From the NCBI GenBank assembly GCA_028023455.1, contig JAQFVV010000548.1, positions 124,001 through 188,000 of the forward strand: 64,000 nucleotides of DNA. The letters are read 5' to 3'. The translations under genes and the position numbers were made by a program. Positions 12,901-25,385 of this stretch are shown piece after piece. The notes under the pieces are model-generated. The model saw only the letters and a program-made list of their open reading frames with translations. It searched no databases and was not told the DNA's origin. The DNA is from Epiperipatus broadwayi (taxonomy: Eukaryota > Onychophora > Udeonychophora > Euonychophora > Peripatidae). The stretch's first letter is position 1; each line of letters starts with the position of its first letter.

Positions 12901-13868
12901 TATAAGTGGAACTGACTACAGAAAGAAAAAAGCCAACCCTACCTAAATTATATACTTTTACTTGATGATGACAATTGCATGGATTGACCAAAAACAGCTT
13001 GCTCAAGAGAAACCCTAGCTGAATAAAGAAGTAGTTATACATATGGTGCTGTGTCTATATGCAGAGAGGCACAGATAAACTTGCATACAAAAGTGAGTTT
13101 TTTTTTTCAATAATTCATTTGATAGACATTTTAAATCTATATTTTTAAATTTAAAGACCTTTATAATTAGTTAAGAGATAACCTAATAAAAAGCTTTCTA
13201 ACCTCTTGAAAATTGACTGTACTTTTTTTTAAAAAAATAAAAGAAAGCTGTAATAGAATTTGATAAACTGATTTTTTTAAAATATTGATATACGTGTATA
13301 TATGTACATTTTATGTATATTCAAAATGGAATTATTAATTATAAAAGTATCGTTTATTTATTATTTGATAAAATTAAATTTGTTAATAATCTGTGCAATT
13401 CTATGTACGTGTTGTAGTAAACCTAGCATAAATATTTGTATTATTTAAAATATAATTTAAAAGCTTAATTATGTATTATTATAGAGCAAGTTAGATATGT
13501 TCAGAAATTTCACCCACAGGCATATATGTGTGCATATACCTGCCAATTATATTGTAAATACCAATGCTTGTCATGTACAACACATATATAAATTTTAGTC
13601 ATTTTTTAATAATTATTTTACTTTAATTGAAATGTTTTCATCATATATTATAAAACACACGTTCATATATATATATATATATGTGTGTGTGTTTATAGAA
13701 ACTTATTAAAAAATATTGCAAATCAATATAATAAATTTAATTGTGTATATAATTTTGTATATTAGTCAAAATAAGAAGCCTGATTCTGCAGATCTTAATA
13801 TTTTTTTTTGTTATTAATAAACTTATTTAATTGTTAAAAATTGTTTCCATCATCTCTTTATCACATAC
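9906..13868. other. Gene-free DNA, nothing recognised
   Basis: About 4 kb with no supported feature on either strand. The stretches at 10,660-10,860 and 12,640-13,080 are less AT-rich and may be old repeat remnants, but I cannot assign them. Confidence 0.45.
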
Positions 13869-13869
13869 A

Positions 13870-14300
13870 GTAATAGAGCGTATGTTCTATGAGATTTATT
13901 TGTGCATGGGATGAATATATAAATGGGGATATGTATTTAGTGCTTTGGGGGCATCCAGTGATGATCAATCATTATCCTGATTGGCACATAAGATTATATT
14001 CTTTGAAGCCCATGCACTATCTTCTATTTTACTTTAGTCTTATTAAAAACTAAGTTTATAGTTGGCCAGTACAAGTGGCCTGAGCATTGATGATAATCAG
14101 CATGTTTTAAATGTCCCAACATTGTTGTTACATTTTTTTGATTCTTATGTATTGAGATGGATGGGCACTTAAATGGTGCATCTAAGTTATGGTTAAATAA
14201 TTGCCCAAGCTGGCAAAGGCTCAATAGTTAGCCTGGTCTACAGAATACCAATTTCCTATCCAGTCACAAGATTGACTGTTGATATATTGTACTGATTTCT
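13870..14300 (+). repeat. Dispersed repeat, family D, copy 1
   Basis: Matches, in inverted orientation, 36,140-36,430. Shared landmarks are the 'CCATGCACTA' block near 14,010, 'GGCCAGTA' near 14,060, 'GCATTGATGATAA' near 14,085, and 'TCCAGTCACAAG.TTGACTG' near 14,260. No coding signal. Similarity was judged by eye. Confidence 0.6.
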
Positions 14301-14543
14301 TTATTCCCATCAATGATAATGAATGGTATTTTACTTATGCTAATATTTACTTTATAATGCTGATTGATGGTTAATTATGCCTTTAGTGATTGGATGATCT
14401 CTCAATGATGTCAGAGATTCTCTAATCTCATGCTCTTATAAAATACTATATTACTTATATATACTTTTTTAAATTATTAATATTTGATTTTGTATTTACT
14501 TGGGGTTGATGTGATTTTCCATCACCCCAGGTTCACCTCTTCC

Positions 14544-14561
14544 ACTTCCTATACCCATCAC

Positions 14562-14608
<47 letters not shown>

Positions 14609-14639
14609 ATATATATATATATGTGATGGGTATAGGAAG

Positions 14640-14670
<31 letters not shown>
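14544..14670. repeat. Palindrome with (AT)n centre
   Basis: ACTTCCTATACCCATCACAT (14544-14563) and its exact reverse complement (14621-14640) flank (AT)n. A further AT run follows. The IYIYIY open frame here is a repeat artefact. Confidence 0.9.
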
Positions 14671-14671
<1 letters not shown>

Positions 14672-17436
14672 GACCCTCTGAATGGGAACAAGCAAGCAAA
14701 TCATAGTATATTAATAGTGGGTAACCACATTGTATTAAAAATGATGATGAAATAACCTTTTATTTTAAGATTTTGCTGGAAATTGTTTAAAGCTTTATAT
14801 GTTGATTAATTATGCATTTTGATTAACCATTTTATAAGCATTTATTATTATTCTTATTATAGTTAATGAAATATTTAATGCAAGAAAGAGGAGTTATTTA
14901 TTATAGGAATTAGTATATTTTGTCAGGAGGATGCAAGGTTATTTTATGTTAGTGTCTAATATTTGTTTGAATGGTTTCCTGATCTATTGTTCAGTGACAT
15001 CCACCCATGTTCAGATATTGATTAATAAAATATGTTTAACCCATACCAAATCAGTTGCATTTAATCAAAATAAGTGAATATTTAGATTGCAGTATAGATG
15101 TATGAGTATATTCCTATAGTATGTTTCATTTCATTCTCATCTTTTAATAACACTAAGCAATAGTGCATTTACAATAAAAACATTTAAATTACAGTAATTA
15201 TCTTTAATAATTTAACAAATATATATTTTTTCAATGATTAATGGATATTTGGATCAGTGAATTATTTTACAAATTAAATAAATTATTAATCATTTTTGTT
15301 TAACAGTTAATTAATATTCATTTATTTCAAGTTTGTAAAAAGTTATTTTTTTATTATTATTTTGTCTTGATTTTATTGTGAAGGTTAAAATGATTTTTTT
15401 TGGAGAAGTTTTCTCCCATATTAAATTAGCCTTCAGTGCAAAAGGTGGAGTTAACATTTTGAGTGCAGATTGCTCATTATTGTTATAATTGCAGCGAGTA
15501 TATTATTATTCTCTGATATAACAAGTATATATATATATATTCCAGAAGTCAAATTAATTTTTAAAAGCTTTAAAGTAAACTTCAAGAAAAGTCATAGGAA
15601 ATTCTAGTACAGAAGAAGTCTTCAATTAGAATGTCAGGCTAGAATATAAGAAGGTATATCAGTTTTCATTTCTTTACCTAATTTAAATGTTTGAGTTAAC
15701 CACCTCATACTTATTAGTATTTTAAAATGTTTATAATATTAAGCTTGCTTTACCTGATTTATTTATCATTAAGAAGGAAGATAGAATGAATGAATTTTAT
15801 AATCATCTAACTAATCTACATGTATCTTATAATATCTTTTGGAAATGTGTGCAGAACATTTTTACAGAATTTGTTTTAATTTTTCATTATATCTTATATC
15901 TTACTTTTACAAAAGTTAAACTAAAATTAAAGGATAGGTGCATTCTAAAGTAACATGCTATATTTAAATTCATTACAGAAAATAACTTTATTTTTTTTTT
16001 GTTTGTTTTGTATTTTTAAAATAATATGTGCTTTATGAAAGAAAGTAAAATATGAATTACCCCAAATAAATAAAAGATACTACTTATTAAATATGTACTT
16101 AAATCAGATAGAAGGACGGGAATGTAGTATATTTATGATCTCTTCAATATGGATGCATTATAAAATAAATTATTATTAATTGTGGAATTACCAATGTATT
16201 ATGACATATTAATGTGTAATGTTTAAAAAAATAACTATATGTATGATAGCTTATAAATATTGGAAAAATAAATCTTATTCAAGACGTCTATAAAGGATAA
16301 TTGCTGATTTCAAAACTACTATGGAGTAAATTAAATAATTGTTGTACAACTGTAGCTGAAAATGTCTTTCATATTTTCATCATGATAAAGATTGATTACT
16401 TACGTGTGATGTAGTAAGCTCAATTAGTTACACTAAGAACATTGGAGATACTAGATCAAATTTAAATTATGATTATTGTTTTTTGTCCTACAGAAATGTA
16501 TTTTATGTTTCTTATTCTCAATAAACATGAACTCAGTTTGGAATCTATCTTTGTATTGTTTAATAAACTTGGAGGAGAAGGGTTTTGCAAGTGAATTTGT
16601 TTTATTTTAAACCAAAGAACAAAATGACTCGTGTTTTCTTTATTTTTTTATATATTACTTGCCATCATTACTGTATATAATAAATAGATAGACATATTTA
16701 TTATTATGTTTTGTGTATAATTTTGTGCTATTATGTACTTCAAGATCATCGTGGGATGCGTATTCACAGATTTGTGGATATGCTGGTAAAATTTGATTTT
16801 ATTCAAATATGTTTTATGTTTCTTTTAAGAAGGTAAAGGAAAGAAATATGTTTCTTTTTTCTCTTTCATTATATTGTTAAAGAGAGGTGTATATTATTTT
16901 GTATATTTTCTTATCTCAAAGTGAGAGTTCTGCCTTCTAAATCAACAAACATATAATAGAAATAGTCGGATAGAGATGGTAAAAAAATCTCGTTCTTAAT
17001 ATTTATGACTATGAAATTTTAAAGAAAAAAATAGCTTTAAGTTTATTCAGAATTAAAGTTATATTTTAATGTATTATTTAGTTACATGTTGCTTGCATAG
17101 TATATAACTTAGAATTTTTTTTTTATATTCTTATTTACATGTGTGTATATCTATTTTGCACAATTATTACATTTACTTAATAAAAGTCCAATTTATGGAT
17201 AATTTTACGTATAAATTTCAGATGTTGTCATATTCTGGAGAACTGAAAGGATTTGTAGGTTATCTGTATGTATTTATCTGCCAGCATGTATATATAATGT
17301 TAGACATGTAGAAGAGCTTCGGAAATGGAAATTACTCTGAATGAGTTCTATGTTTGTAGGGATAAGAGATTTTGCCTATGTAGTATATTTTAATTTTTCA
17401 TGAGTAGAGCCTATTTTATATTGTATGCATATTATG
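14671..17436. other. Gene-free DNA, nothing recognised
   Basis: No gene, RNA or mobile element was recognised. A short AT run lies near 15,526-15,541. Confidence 0.45.
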
Positions 17437-17651
17437 ATATGATAATTTTGAAGTGGAATGATGTTTTCTTATAGTCCTGGTGTTGAGGAAAAGTCCCACA
17501 CCAACAGTATATTTCAGAATTAGATGAGTTATTGTTGAAGTATGAAATGATATTTAGGAAGTTGAGTGATGTTTTTCTTATAGTCCTGGTGATGAGGAAA
17601 AGTCCCACACCAATAGTATATTTCAGAATTAGATGAGTTATTGTTGAAGTG
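17437..17651. repeat. Two-unit tandem duplication, about 109 bp
   Basis: Both units contain TTATAGTCCTGGTGNTGAGG then AAAAGTCCCACACCAA and end in GATGAGTTATTGTTGAAGT. The two AGTCCTGGTG sites are 109 bp apart. The 75-aa minus-strand frame across it simply repeats itself and is not a gene. Confidence 0.85.
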
Positions 17652-19330
17652 TTAAGCAAAGAGTTTATTTGCTCCTCATGTGAAGTTCCCTTGGAACGTT
17701 TTGTTTATATAATCATGAAAATATAGCTTTGTGTTATTTAGTATGTGGCCAGATAAATAGTTAATTTAAATTCTTGATATAATATTAGTGTCTTATTTTT
17801 TGGTTGGTTTACGACATTGTCCGAAATTTAATAATTGTTTAATATTTCCTCAATAAATTGATAATGTGTTCGCGTCCCGACTGATGCTATGACATTTAAA
17901 AAAAAAAATTGATAATGTGTAGAAAAGATTGTTTTCTATTATTGTTGCTTAAGATGTGACACACATGCATAATATAAACAATATTGTAGACATAAAAGGC
18001 TAATGTTATTGAAGTTAAAACAGGAAATAAACATTTTTTTAAAACACATTATATTCATTTAACATAAAGTTATAAATCATCAATCATCAGAATGGATAAG
18101 ATGTTATTGCTGTGCATGAAAAGTGTATATAATTAAAAATGATTATTTAATTAGTTAGAAAAAGTTGCTTTGTTAATGGCCAAATATGCTAATTTGTTTT
18201 ATTTCAATAATTGATAGTAAATCCTCTCAAAATATTTATTATACCAATAATATGATACATTATTTAGTTAATGTTATGTTTAGATGAAACGCTTAAGCAA
18301 AGCAGGTATTCAAAGTCAGAATATTCAAGTTTTGTTTGTTAATTTTGCTTTCAAAAAAGTATGAATAATAAGTAATGTAATATAATAGGGATAATCCCAA
18401 ACTGATGTCCAAAGATTTATTTGAGAATTGAAATTATTAAGACAAGTAGTCTTATTGTAAAATAATTATGTTAAATTAAATTTTCAGTGTAATAAATGAT
18501 TTGTTTATTTATTAAAAAACTATGTCTTGAGTTATTTTTGTATACATTTGTGTACTAATTTTTACATCTCCACATTTCATACATCTATTATAAAATAACT
18601 CTATTGTTTTATAGCTATGATATTAAATATGCTGGTATCTGATAATATTGTTTCCTCAATCCAAACATTATAAGAAACATTGCCACTTGATAAACGTATA
18701 AGAAAGGTTGCCTAGTTAATGTATTGGTTAGATAATGATGTGACATTAAAATATACCCTATTTCTGTCATTATCTAATTGCTAAACCCAGTAAAACATTT
18801 AGTCAATTTACCTCATTACATTTTATTATAAGTTAGAATTATAAATTATGGGCAATGTATTTTCTTTAATTAACTGTGTTTTTAAATTCCCTGAGATCTT
18901 ATTGTATATTCCTTGATCGGCATTAAGATAGCTGTTTAGATGATGATATGCCCAGTCATAGAATTGTTTAGTGATATAATTATATCAAGCTGATATATGT
19001 TATACTTGGATGATGGAAGAAATTAAGTTGAAAGGATATTTTAATAGTCTGTACAGATAAACATTGTTATTCTTTATCATGCAGTTAATTAACAAAAGGA
19101 TTTATATTTTATTTAATGTTTTATAATATTTCTTTCTTCATTTATTTATAATTATATATTTTATAAACTTCCTGTAACCTCCCACTGAGCTGAGCTGAAT
19201 GTAGACATAGGTAAAGAGTCTCAGTAATAATTTTATATCAGATATGTTGTTATATTGTTCTATTCATTAATAGAACTGGCACCCTGGTCATTTACTCATA
19301 TAATGTATATGAGCAGTGTTGTGAGCGTGG
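17652..19330. other. Gene-free DNA, nothing recognised
   Basis: No supported feature. An A-rich run at 17,899-17,908 is the only low-complexity landmark. Confidence 0.45.
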
Positions 19331-19333
19331 GTT

Positions 19334-19337
<4 letters not shown>

Positions 19338-19369
<32 letters not shown>
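19338..19369. repeat. (AT)n microsatellite
   Basis: Pure TA dinucleotides next to the PLE 3' end at 19,453-19,860. Confidence 0.9.
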
Positions 19370-19373
<4 letters not shown>

Positions 19374-19452
19374 TTCTAATATGTTCACGGATAAAAGATG
19401 TCATATTATTATTACTATTTGCAGGATATTCCGTGTAGTGAAAAAGCTAAAT

Positions 19453-19492
19453 GCTGACGTTTCAGTACAATATCAAGTACCTTCCTCAGAGC
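19453..19492 (-). ncRNA. Hammerhead ribozyme motif in PLE 3' end
   Basis: Minus-strand layout: stem I GCT/AGC (19,490-19,492 with 19,453-19,455). The canonical core CTGAGGA (19,483-19,489) is followed by one extra A. Stem II is GGTAC/GTACT with an 8-nt loop, GAAA is at 19,460-19,463, and stem III is the minimal palindrome ACGT ending in the triplet GTC. All core bases fit CUGANGA...GAAA...NUH. The 4-nt stem III suggests action as a dimer, as known for short-stem-III type I hammerheads. Hammerheads are described in Penelope-like elements. Activity is untested. Confidence 0.6.
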
Positions 19493-19860
19493 GTCCTCTT
19501 TCTCAAATCATAAGAATGCACATGAGATTTAAAATCGTTTTTATCGTTTTCTTTCTCCTCATATTTAAATTCTATTGGTTGAGAAGTTTTAAAATTTATT
19601 TTCTCTTCCAATAACTTTTTCCAAATGTTGTTAATATTCTTTAATTCACACCTTTCATTTATGCTCTTGGGCCTTTTAAAAATCTCTATAGCTTCTCTTA
19701 GCAATCTCTGGTCATATTGTTCAATTTTTGCTAACATATTTGTTTTTTCAAAATTGATATCATGATTTGTTAATTTTATATGAGAATAAATAGCTGATGA
19801 ATTGGATTTTTCTTTCACTGCCAGAATGTGTTCTTCCTTTCTAATATTTATTCTAAGATT
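19486..19860 (-). pseudogene. PLE GIY-YIG C-terminal fragment
   Basis: A 110-aa minus-strand frame reads SAIYSHIKLTNHDINFEKT, then RLLREAIEIFKRPKSINE, then NIWKKLLEE. This is the C-terminal part of the Penelope endonuclease domain ('SAi..H....H.idf' and 'REaIEI.kr'). Upstream (19,818-19,860) the frame continues with an 'IRKEEH' block equivalent to the 'R..EH' segment, but the GIY and YIG residues and the RT are missing, so it is 5'-truncated. Its TGA stop (19,486-19,488) lies inside a hammerhead core. Confidence 0.75.
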
Positions 19861-19870
19861 AGTAGAATAA

Positions 19871-19890
19871 ATATATATATATATATATAT
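19871..19890. repeat. Short (AT)n tract
   Basis: TA dinucleotides just upstream of the PLE fragment. Confidence 0.85.
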
Positions 19891-20985
19891 AGTGTAAACT
19901 CAAAAATTCTGGAGTAAATACAATATTCAAAATATCAATTATGTAATAATATATAATTGCAACAGCCATTTTAGTGTACGTCTGCTATATTCAGATTATT
20001 GGTAGTCTCCACACATGTCAGATAATGGAATGGTATTTAGATATTCTGGTAAACTGTGAATCATAAATAAACAGTGCTGAAGCAAATGCTCCTGATGCCT
20101 TATAGGATAAGATGTTTATTTCACTGATGTTTAGGTAATGATTTGATACAGTTTTTCTTATGTTTCTTTTTTTCTTCTTCAGTCACATAGTTATTGTAGA
20201 GCACAATAATTCTGAGTCTTTCATGCCATTAAACACATTATTATATTAACTGTAATAATGGGATTGAGTGTTTGAGCAATAATATTTTCATTATTTAATT
20301 TGCCTGATTCCAATAATTGTTCCCTTTATTAAACTCAAGCCTTAAAAAATTAAGAAAGCAATAGGTTTAAAAGGCTAAAAATCTTTAGTTAAGAAATCAA
20401 GGCAGTACAATTATTAAGAAGTTGGGTTTGGAATTGAATTTTAGGGAGACATAAAGTGTGGCTGGCAATTGATGTATGCTTAGGTAGTTATATTTAGTTT
20501 ACCTATTAATGGAAGAGCCTGAAAAAATGTGTTCTCAAATTACATGATTTGCATGTTCTGGCTAGATTGTCATCCCTAGTGAATTACTCATTTCAACACT
20601 AAAAATAATAAGAATAATAGTAATAATGTAAGTAGTAGTGATAAAGCAAAATGTATTATAAATCTATTTTTTCTAAATACAGATGTATGGAATTTATGAA
20701 CATTATTTCATACAAACTTTAAAAACCAGAATGAAGGAATGCATTGGTATTTAAGCTGCCATAAAGATTTAGGACAGATATGTATTCTCTTATTGAAACT
20801 CATCATAGAAAGGAAATTTAGTGGAATAAAAAGATGGCTATAAATTTTTGAACGAGTAGGTGTGCAAGAAGGATACATGTTGATGAATGTTCTGTAAAAT
20901 TCATTTAGTTTCTTTACTTTTGGAATTTCTTATAATGTCAATGAAAGACTAAATCTATTAAATTTACTTTGCACAGTAATTGCTC
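19891..20985. other. Gene-free DNA, nothing recognised
   Basis: No supported feature. Confidence 0.45.
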
Positions 20986-22860
20986 ATTTTATTTGGGACT
21001 ATGGTCCAAAACTACATTCAGAGAATTCAAAGAAGACACTTTTATTCCTTGTAGGAAAGCATTAATACAGAATACAATTCAATACAATTATTTTTCTTGA
21101 GAACTTTAATGTACATATTGTTGCAAACATGTGAATCTGACCCAAATTATGGGATATAATGGTATTGGAATTATAAATGCAAATGGATTGATATTGTTGA
21201 ATTTATGTACAACACATGGGTTGAGTATCACAAACACTTTATGTAAAAACAAAACCACTGTAAAACATTGATTTATACACTCTCAAAAGTATAACAGTTA
21301 TCTGATTACATTAAAGTTAGAAGTGAAAATATAAAAGAAGTTCTCATTATGTGAGCACATATAAGTAAAGATTGTCAGACAGATCAGAGATTAAGAACTG
21401 AAAAACTCAAATGATAGTTGCATTAAAACAGATGTAATCTCCTTTATATTCACAAAAGAATTGATATACATATTTCTATAGCTATTTAATATTAAAATTA
21501 TAATACTGAATCATAGAATTGTTTTAATAAATGTATCATAGATGAAATTCAATGTATTCTTTAATTCACTAGAGCTATGATTGATTTTCTAACAATAATT
21601 TTATTAGCATGATTTTCATTTTTTTCCAAATAATGTGAAGTTTAGAAAGAAATGGTGGTTGCAAGATGACAGTGCTTAATAAATTGTTAACCTCTAATTT
21701 GCTGTCCAAAATCCTTGAGACAATTGTCAAGCTTATGTTTTTTATCGGTGAGAAATTTTGGATCATGGAACATTGCAACTGAATCTTAGGATCTAATACA
21801 CTTTCCTTTCAGCTTATATCATTCATCTGTATGTCATATTATCAAACTATCAGCCCAAACTGAAACACATATAAATATTTTCAACCTAAGGAAATTTGCC
21901 TGTATAGTCACATAGATCTGAATTCATATCAGCCTTTATATATTATGGTGTCTTTAATTGTTTAAGAACTAAAGTCACCTCTGTACAATATCTAAGATTT
22001 TATATAAACCAATAAAAGGGATCATATGATCTAGCATGTCTTCATATTACATTTTACTATATGCTACTAAAATAGCAATATTTAAGCTGAAGACATATGA
22101 CAGATCATGTGATGTAATGATATTATTATGATTGATTTAATTATAAGTAAACATAAGGCATTTTCTGCTTGGCAGAATAATGGATTAAATATGGAACTTC
22201 ATAATAAATATAAAGATATAAAAGCAAAAGATTAATAATTGATAAAACAGTATCACAATGCTGTTAAATCTAGCAGTAAAAGACTATTTGAACATCTTCT
22301 GAATAATCATATAAGTTTGAGATGACAAACTTTTAACATCATATTCATTTGATCTTATTTATATGTGGATAAGGGTATTCAACTTAGCAAAGTCAAATCA
22401 GCTCTGTGTAATCTTAAAAATGAAAAGACTGAACTTTTGAGGAAATACATGGAGAAACTTCAAAATATGGTAATGACATATAAGCTTCAATAATTTTGGA
22501 ATTTTGTAGAAATATATGCATTCAGGGAGTTGTACCACCCAATTTTAAGACTGTTTTTAATGTTTTAATTTTTTAAACCAAAAGGATAGAGAAGATTGCA
22601 AAAATTGTCATAGAATACTATTACTATCCATTATAGTAAAAATACTTTCAAGAACCTTTTTTTGAATATGTTATTAAAAGTTATAGATGCATGGTTACCA
22701 GAGACTCAGAATAGCTGTAGATTATTAAGAAGCACTATATATGCATTTTTCTTGCCTAGAAAAAAAACAATAAAGGTGTTAAAAACAAAGTTATATAATG
22801 CTTTTATTGATTGGGTTAAGGCATTTGTTTTGGTTAATAGGGGATATAGGATATGATATC
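20986..22860 (+). mobile_element. Decayed APE-type LINE (endonuclease and RT start)
   Basis: On the plus strand, 21,090-21,370 reads NANGLILLNLCTTHGLSITN in an endonuclease/phosphatase-family context, matching the 'N.NG.rLL.lC..h.L.ItNT.F' region of LINE endonucleases. Downstream, 22,380-22,860 reads LSKVKSALCNLKNEK and then, after a frame break, LPETQNSCRLLRSTI and YNAFIDWVKAFVLVNRG. The latter is RT motif A ('.aFiDl.KAFD.vnr') with the preceding 'lpesQ.GFR..r.T' block. Multiple stops; the catalytic YADD block is absent. Clade not assigned. Confidence 0.75.
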
Positions 22861-23756
22861 ATTTGAAATTACTTGGTTGTTCACTAAAATTTATTCATGT
22901 AGCATAATATCTATATGATAAAATCGAATGAAGTGTCATTACTACAGATGGAAAATCTGAGACAATTGAATTGATACTGATGTTAATCCTTCATACCTAC
23001 AATCAGTATTAGATGCCATTATCAATTTCAAATATATTAGTTTTATATTATTTTAAAATTCAACAGCTTTTTATTTTAGTTCGTTTGTATTTATGTTATG
23101 TCTCTGTATTATAAAAATCATCTTGATTTTAATTTAGCTTGCTTATTTTACATTTTTACTTTTTGTTTTAGTGGTATCTCATACCAATAGTAATATGGAC
23201 ATGTTGTAAATTTAAATTATTTTCAAAATATTGCTACTGTTTTACTTTTTTCCGACAAATACAATAAGCCATGAATATGTTATACATGTTTTATTGAAAC
23301 TATGCTAGGCAATAATAAAACTAAATATTTTTTTAAATACTACCTTTTCTGTGGATGTTTTTCTTAACGGTCATCTATTATATAAACTCAGAAAAGAAAA
23401 TTATTTATAGTTAAATAAAATTTATTGTAACTAATAGCAACAATTATAAAAATAAAATTTAGACATTATATTCTCCATTCTTTTTGCTTGTAGATTAAAC
23501 AGCTGTAATTTATTTCATTTATTCAAAAGATCAATTTTTTCCCTACTTTTTAAAACATAAGCTATAAAACTCATTTGAACTAATGGTGTATGAAAGCAAT
23601 CAACTGATTATTAAAGAAATGTCAAATGAATCCAGTTAAATAAAAGCAATTTTATTTCTTTATTTTTGCGAAAAAAGGCCTGAATTTTTAAGATTATTTT
23701 TATGAAAATAATTCAATATTTATTATAAATAATGCTTTTTAAAAGCAAATTTGAAA
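22861..23756. other. Gene-free DNA, nothing recognised
   Basis: No supported feature. Confidence 0.45.
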
Positions 23757-24005
23757 TTATATATATATATATGATCACTAGATGGAGCTTTATCAATAGC
23801 TCCTACCAAGCTTTGTTTACATAAACGCTGAGAGAGATAGATTTAGTTTCTACTCTCCCAGCTCCTCACTGAGGTGAGCCAATTAGCTCGAAACCATGGT
23901 CTGGAGGTTGGAGATAACCAAAGAGATATTGAATTCTATCTCTCTCAGCGTTTATGTAAACAAAGTTTGGTAGGAGCTATTGGTAAAGCTCAATCTAGTG
24001 ATCAT
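23757..24005. mobile_element. Foldback element with hammerhead-like loop
   Basis: Arms of about 75 bp (23,771-23,845 and 23,932-24,004) are near-exact reverse complements, ending in GATCACTAG / CTAGTGATC and containing TTTACATAAACGCTGAGAGA. The loop between them carries the single hammerhead-like core at 23,862-23,907. An (AT)n run flanks the left side. No coding capacity. Confidence 0.85.
23862..23907 (+). ncRNA. Hammerhead-like motif, U9 variant
   Basis: CTGAGGT (23,869-23,875), stem II GAGC/GCTC with a 6-nt loop, GAAA at 23,890-23,893, palindrome ACCATGGT (23,893-23,900), then C23901 completing GTC. Stem I pairs imperfectly (CTCCTCA with TGGAGG). Position 9 is T instead of A. The same core recurs at 31,061-31,107 and 43,454-43,497. 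Confidence 0.5.
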
Positions 24006-25300
24006 AAAATGCAAGCTAAGAGCAAGTTACGAAAATTATAACTTGTTTTGTTTATCATATATATATATACTATACTGGTTGTAATCAAAATGTTACAAAT
24101 TGGTAGTACTTGTTGTGAGATAATCAATAATGTAATCTTACTTCAATGCTGTTTCCAATTTTTGCGATGTCTGTTATCTTTGGGATCATTTGCAAGTGGT
24201 TTAATCAAACAGGATCAAGATATAATACAGATTTCATAGTCAGATTTTTAATATGAAGTGATTAAAAGTGAAAGCAAAATATAATATCTTAATGGTTGAT
24301 GATTTACTGAATGTTATTAATGATTTGAATGCAACATATAAAAGCCTTTAATTTATTAGTTAATGTTCAACATCCTCAAGTTCTTTATTATCTAATAACA
24401 TCATAGATACCCACATTAACTTTAGCTTGGATGGTCATCGACTTGAGAATTAAACTAGTTTAAATATCTTAGTAGTTTTTAAAACAAAAATGAACATAAA
24501 TGTTGAGATGTAATACAGATTACAATTTGACCCTACTATTTTTAAAAACTTAAAAGGTAGAATATTTTGTCATTAGAAAATAACTTCCACAACAAAGGTA
24601 GCTAGCTGAATATAAAGCTGCTAGTTTACATAAGTTATCAGTCAAAATATAAATGCATTAAAAAACTTTAATTTAAAGCCGGTTTTAAACTTTTAAAACA
24701 ATGGCAGAATCGTAAAACCAACCAATATGATTTTAATTTAGTTGGATGTGATACTATTGAATTAATTACTGTAAAATTGCATTTAGATTGGATTAAATAT
24801 GTAAAGTAGATAAATCATGGAAGACCCACTAAAAATATTTTATTGTGAGGTTGAACAAGAATTTTGTGAGAGATGTAGATTCTAAAAAAAGTGCAATGTT
24901 ATTGTTTCCATTGGAAAGATAAGGCAGATTTTATAATACATAGGAGAGTAACAATAAGACATAGTATTGAAGTGTTTCTCAACAAAATTTTTTTTTTAGG
25001 AATTTAAAAGGCAGCATCATAAAATATCAAATAAACAGAAAAATAGACTAATATGTTCTATATGTGGATGTATTTGTGGTTTACAATTTAGTTTGTATAG
25101 CCATAACATAATTAATTTTTAGTTTTTTTCTCTCTCTTATTTATTTTCTCTTTTTTGAAATTTTAATGACGTACTGGATTAAGAGTGTCTGTTTATTATT
25201 TATTATTTTATACTCTACATTTCAGAATGTTGCTCAACAGAGTTCAAACAAGTGTTAAAAAGGATGTTGCCTTGATAACAGTTTGAAATTGTTGATTGTT
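24006..25300. other. Gene-free DNA, nothing recognised
   Basis: No supported feature; the 63-aa frame at 24,048-24,239 has no recognisable content. Confidence 0.45.
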
Positions 25301-25385
25301 ATTGATATTGGGATTATATAATTGTTGTCCTGCTTTTAATGATTATATATATATATATATAATTATTATATAATCCCAATATCAA
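25301..25385. repeat. Palindrome with (AT)n in the spacer
   Basis: ATTGATATTGGGATTATATA (25,301-25,320) and its reverse complement (25,366-25,385) flank a 45-bp spacer that contains (AT)n. Confidence 0.85.

Noticed and set aside
17432-17659. 75-aa frame with internal repeat
   Set aside because: Product of a two-unit tandem DNA duplication, with no motif.
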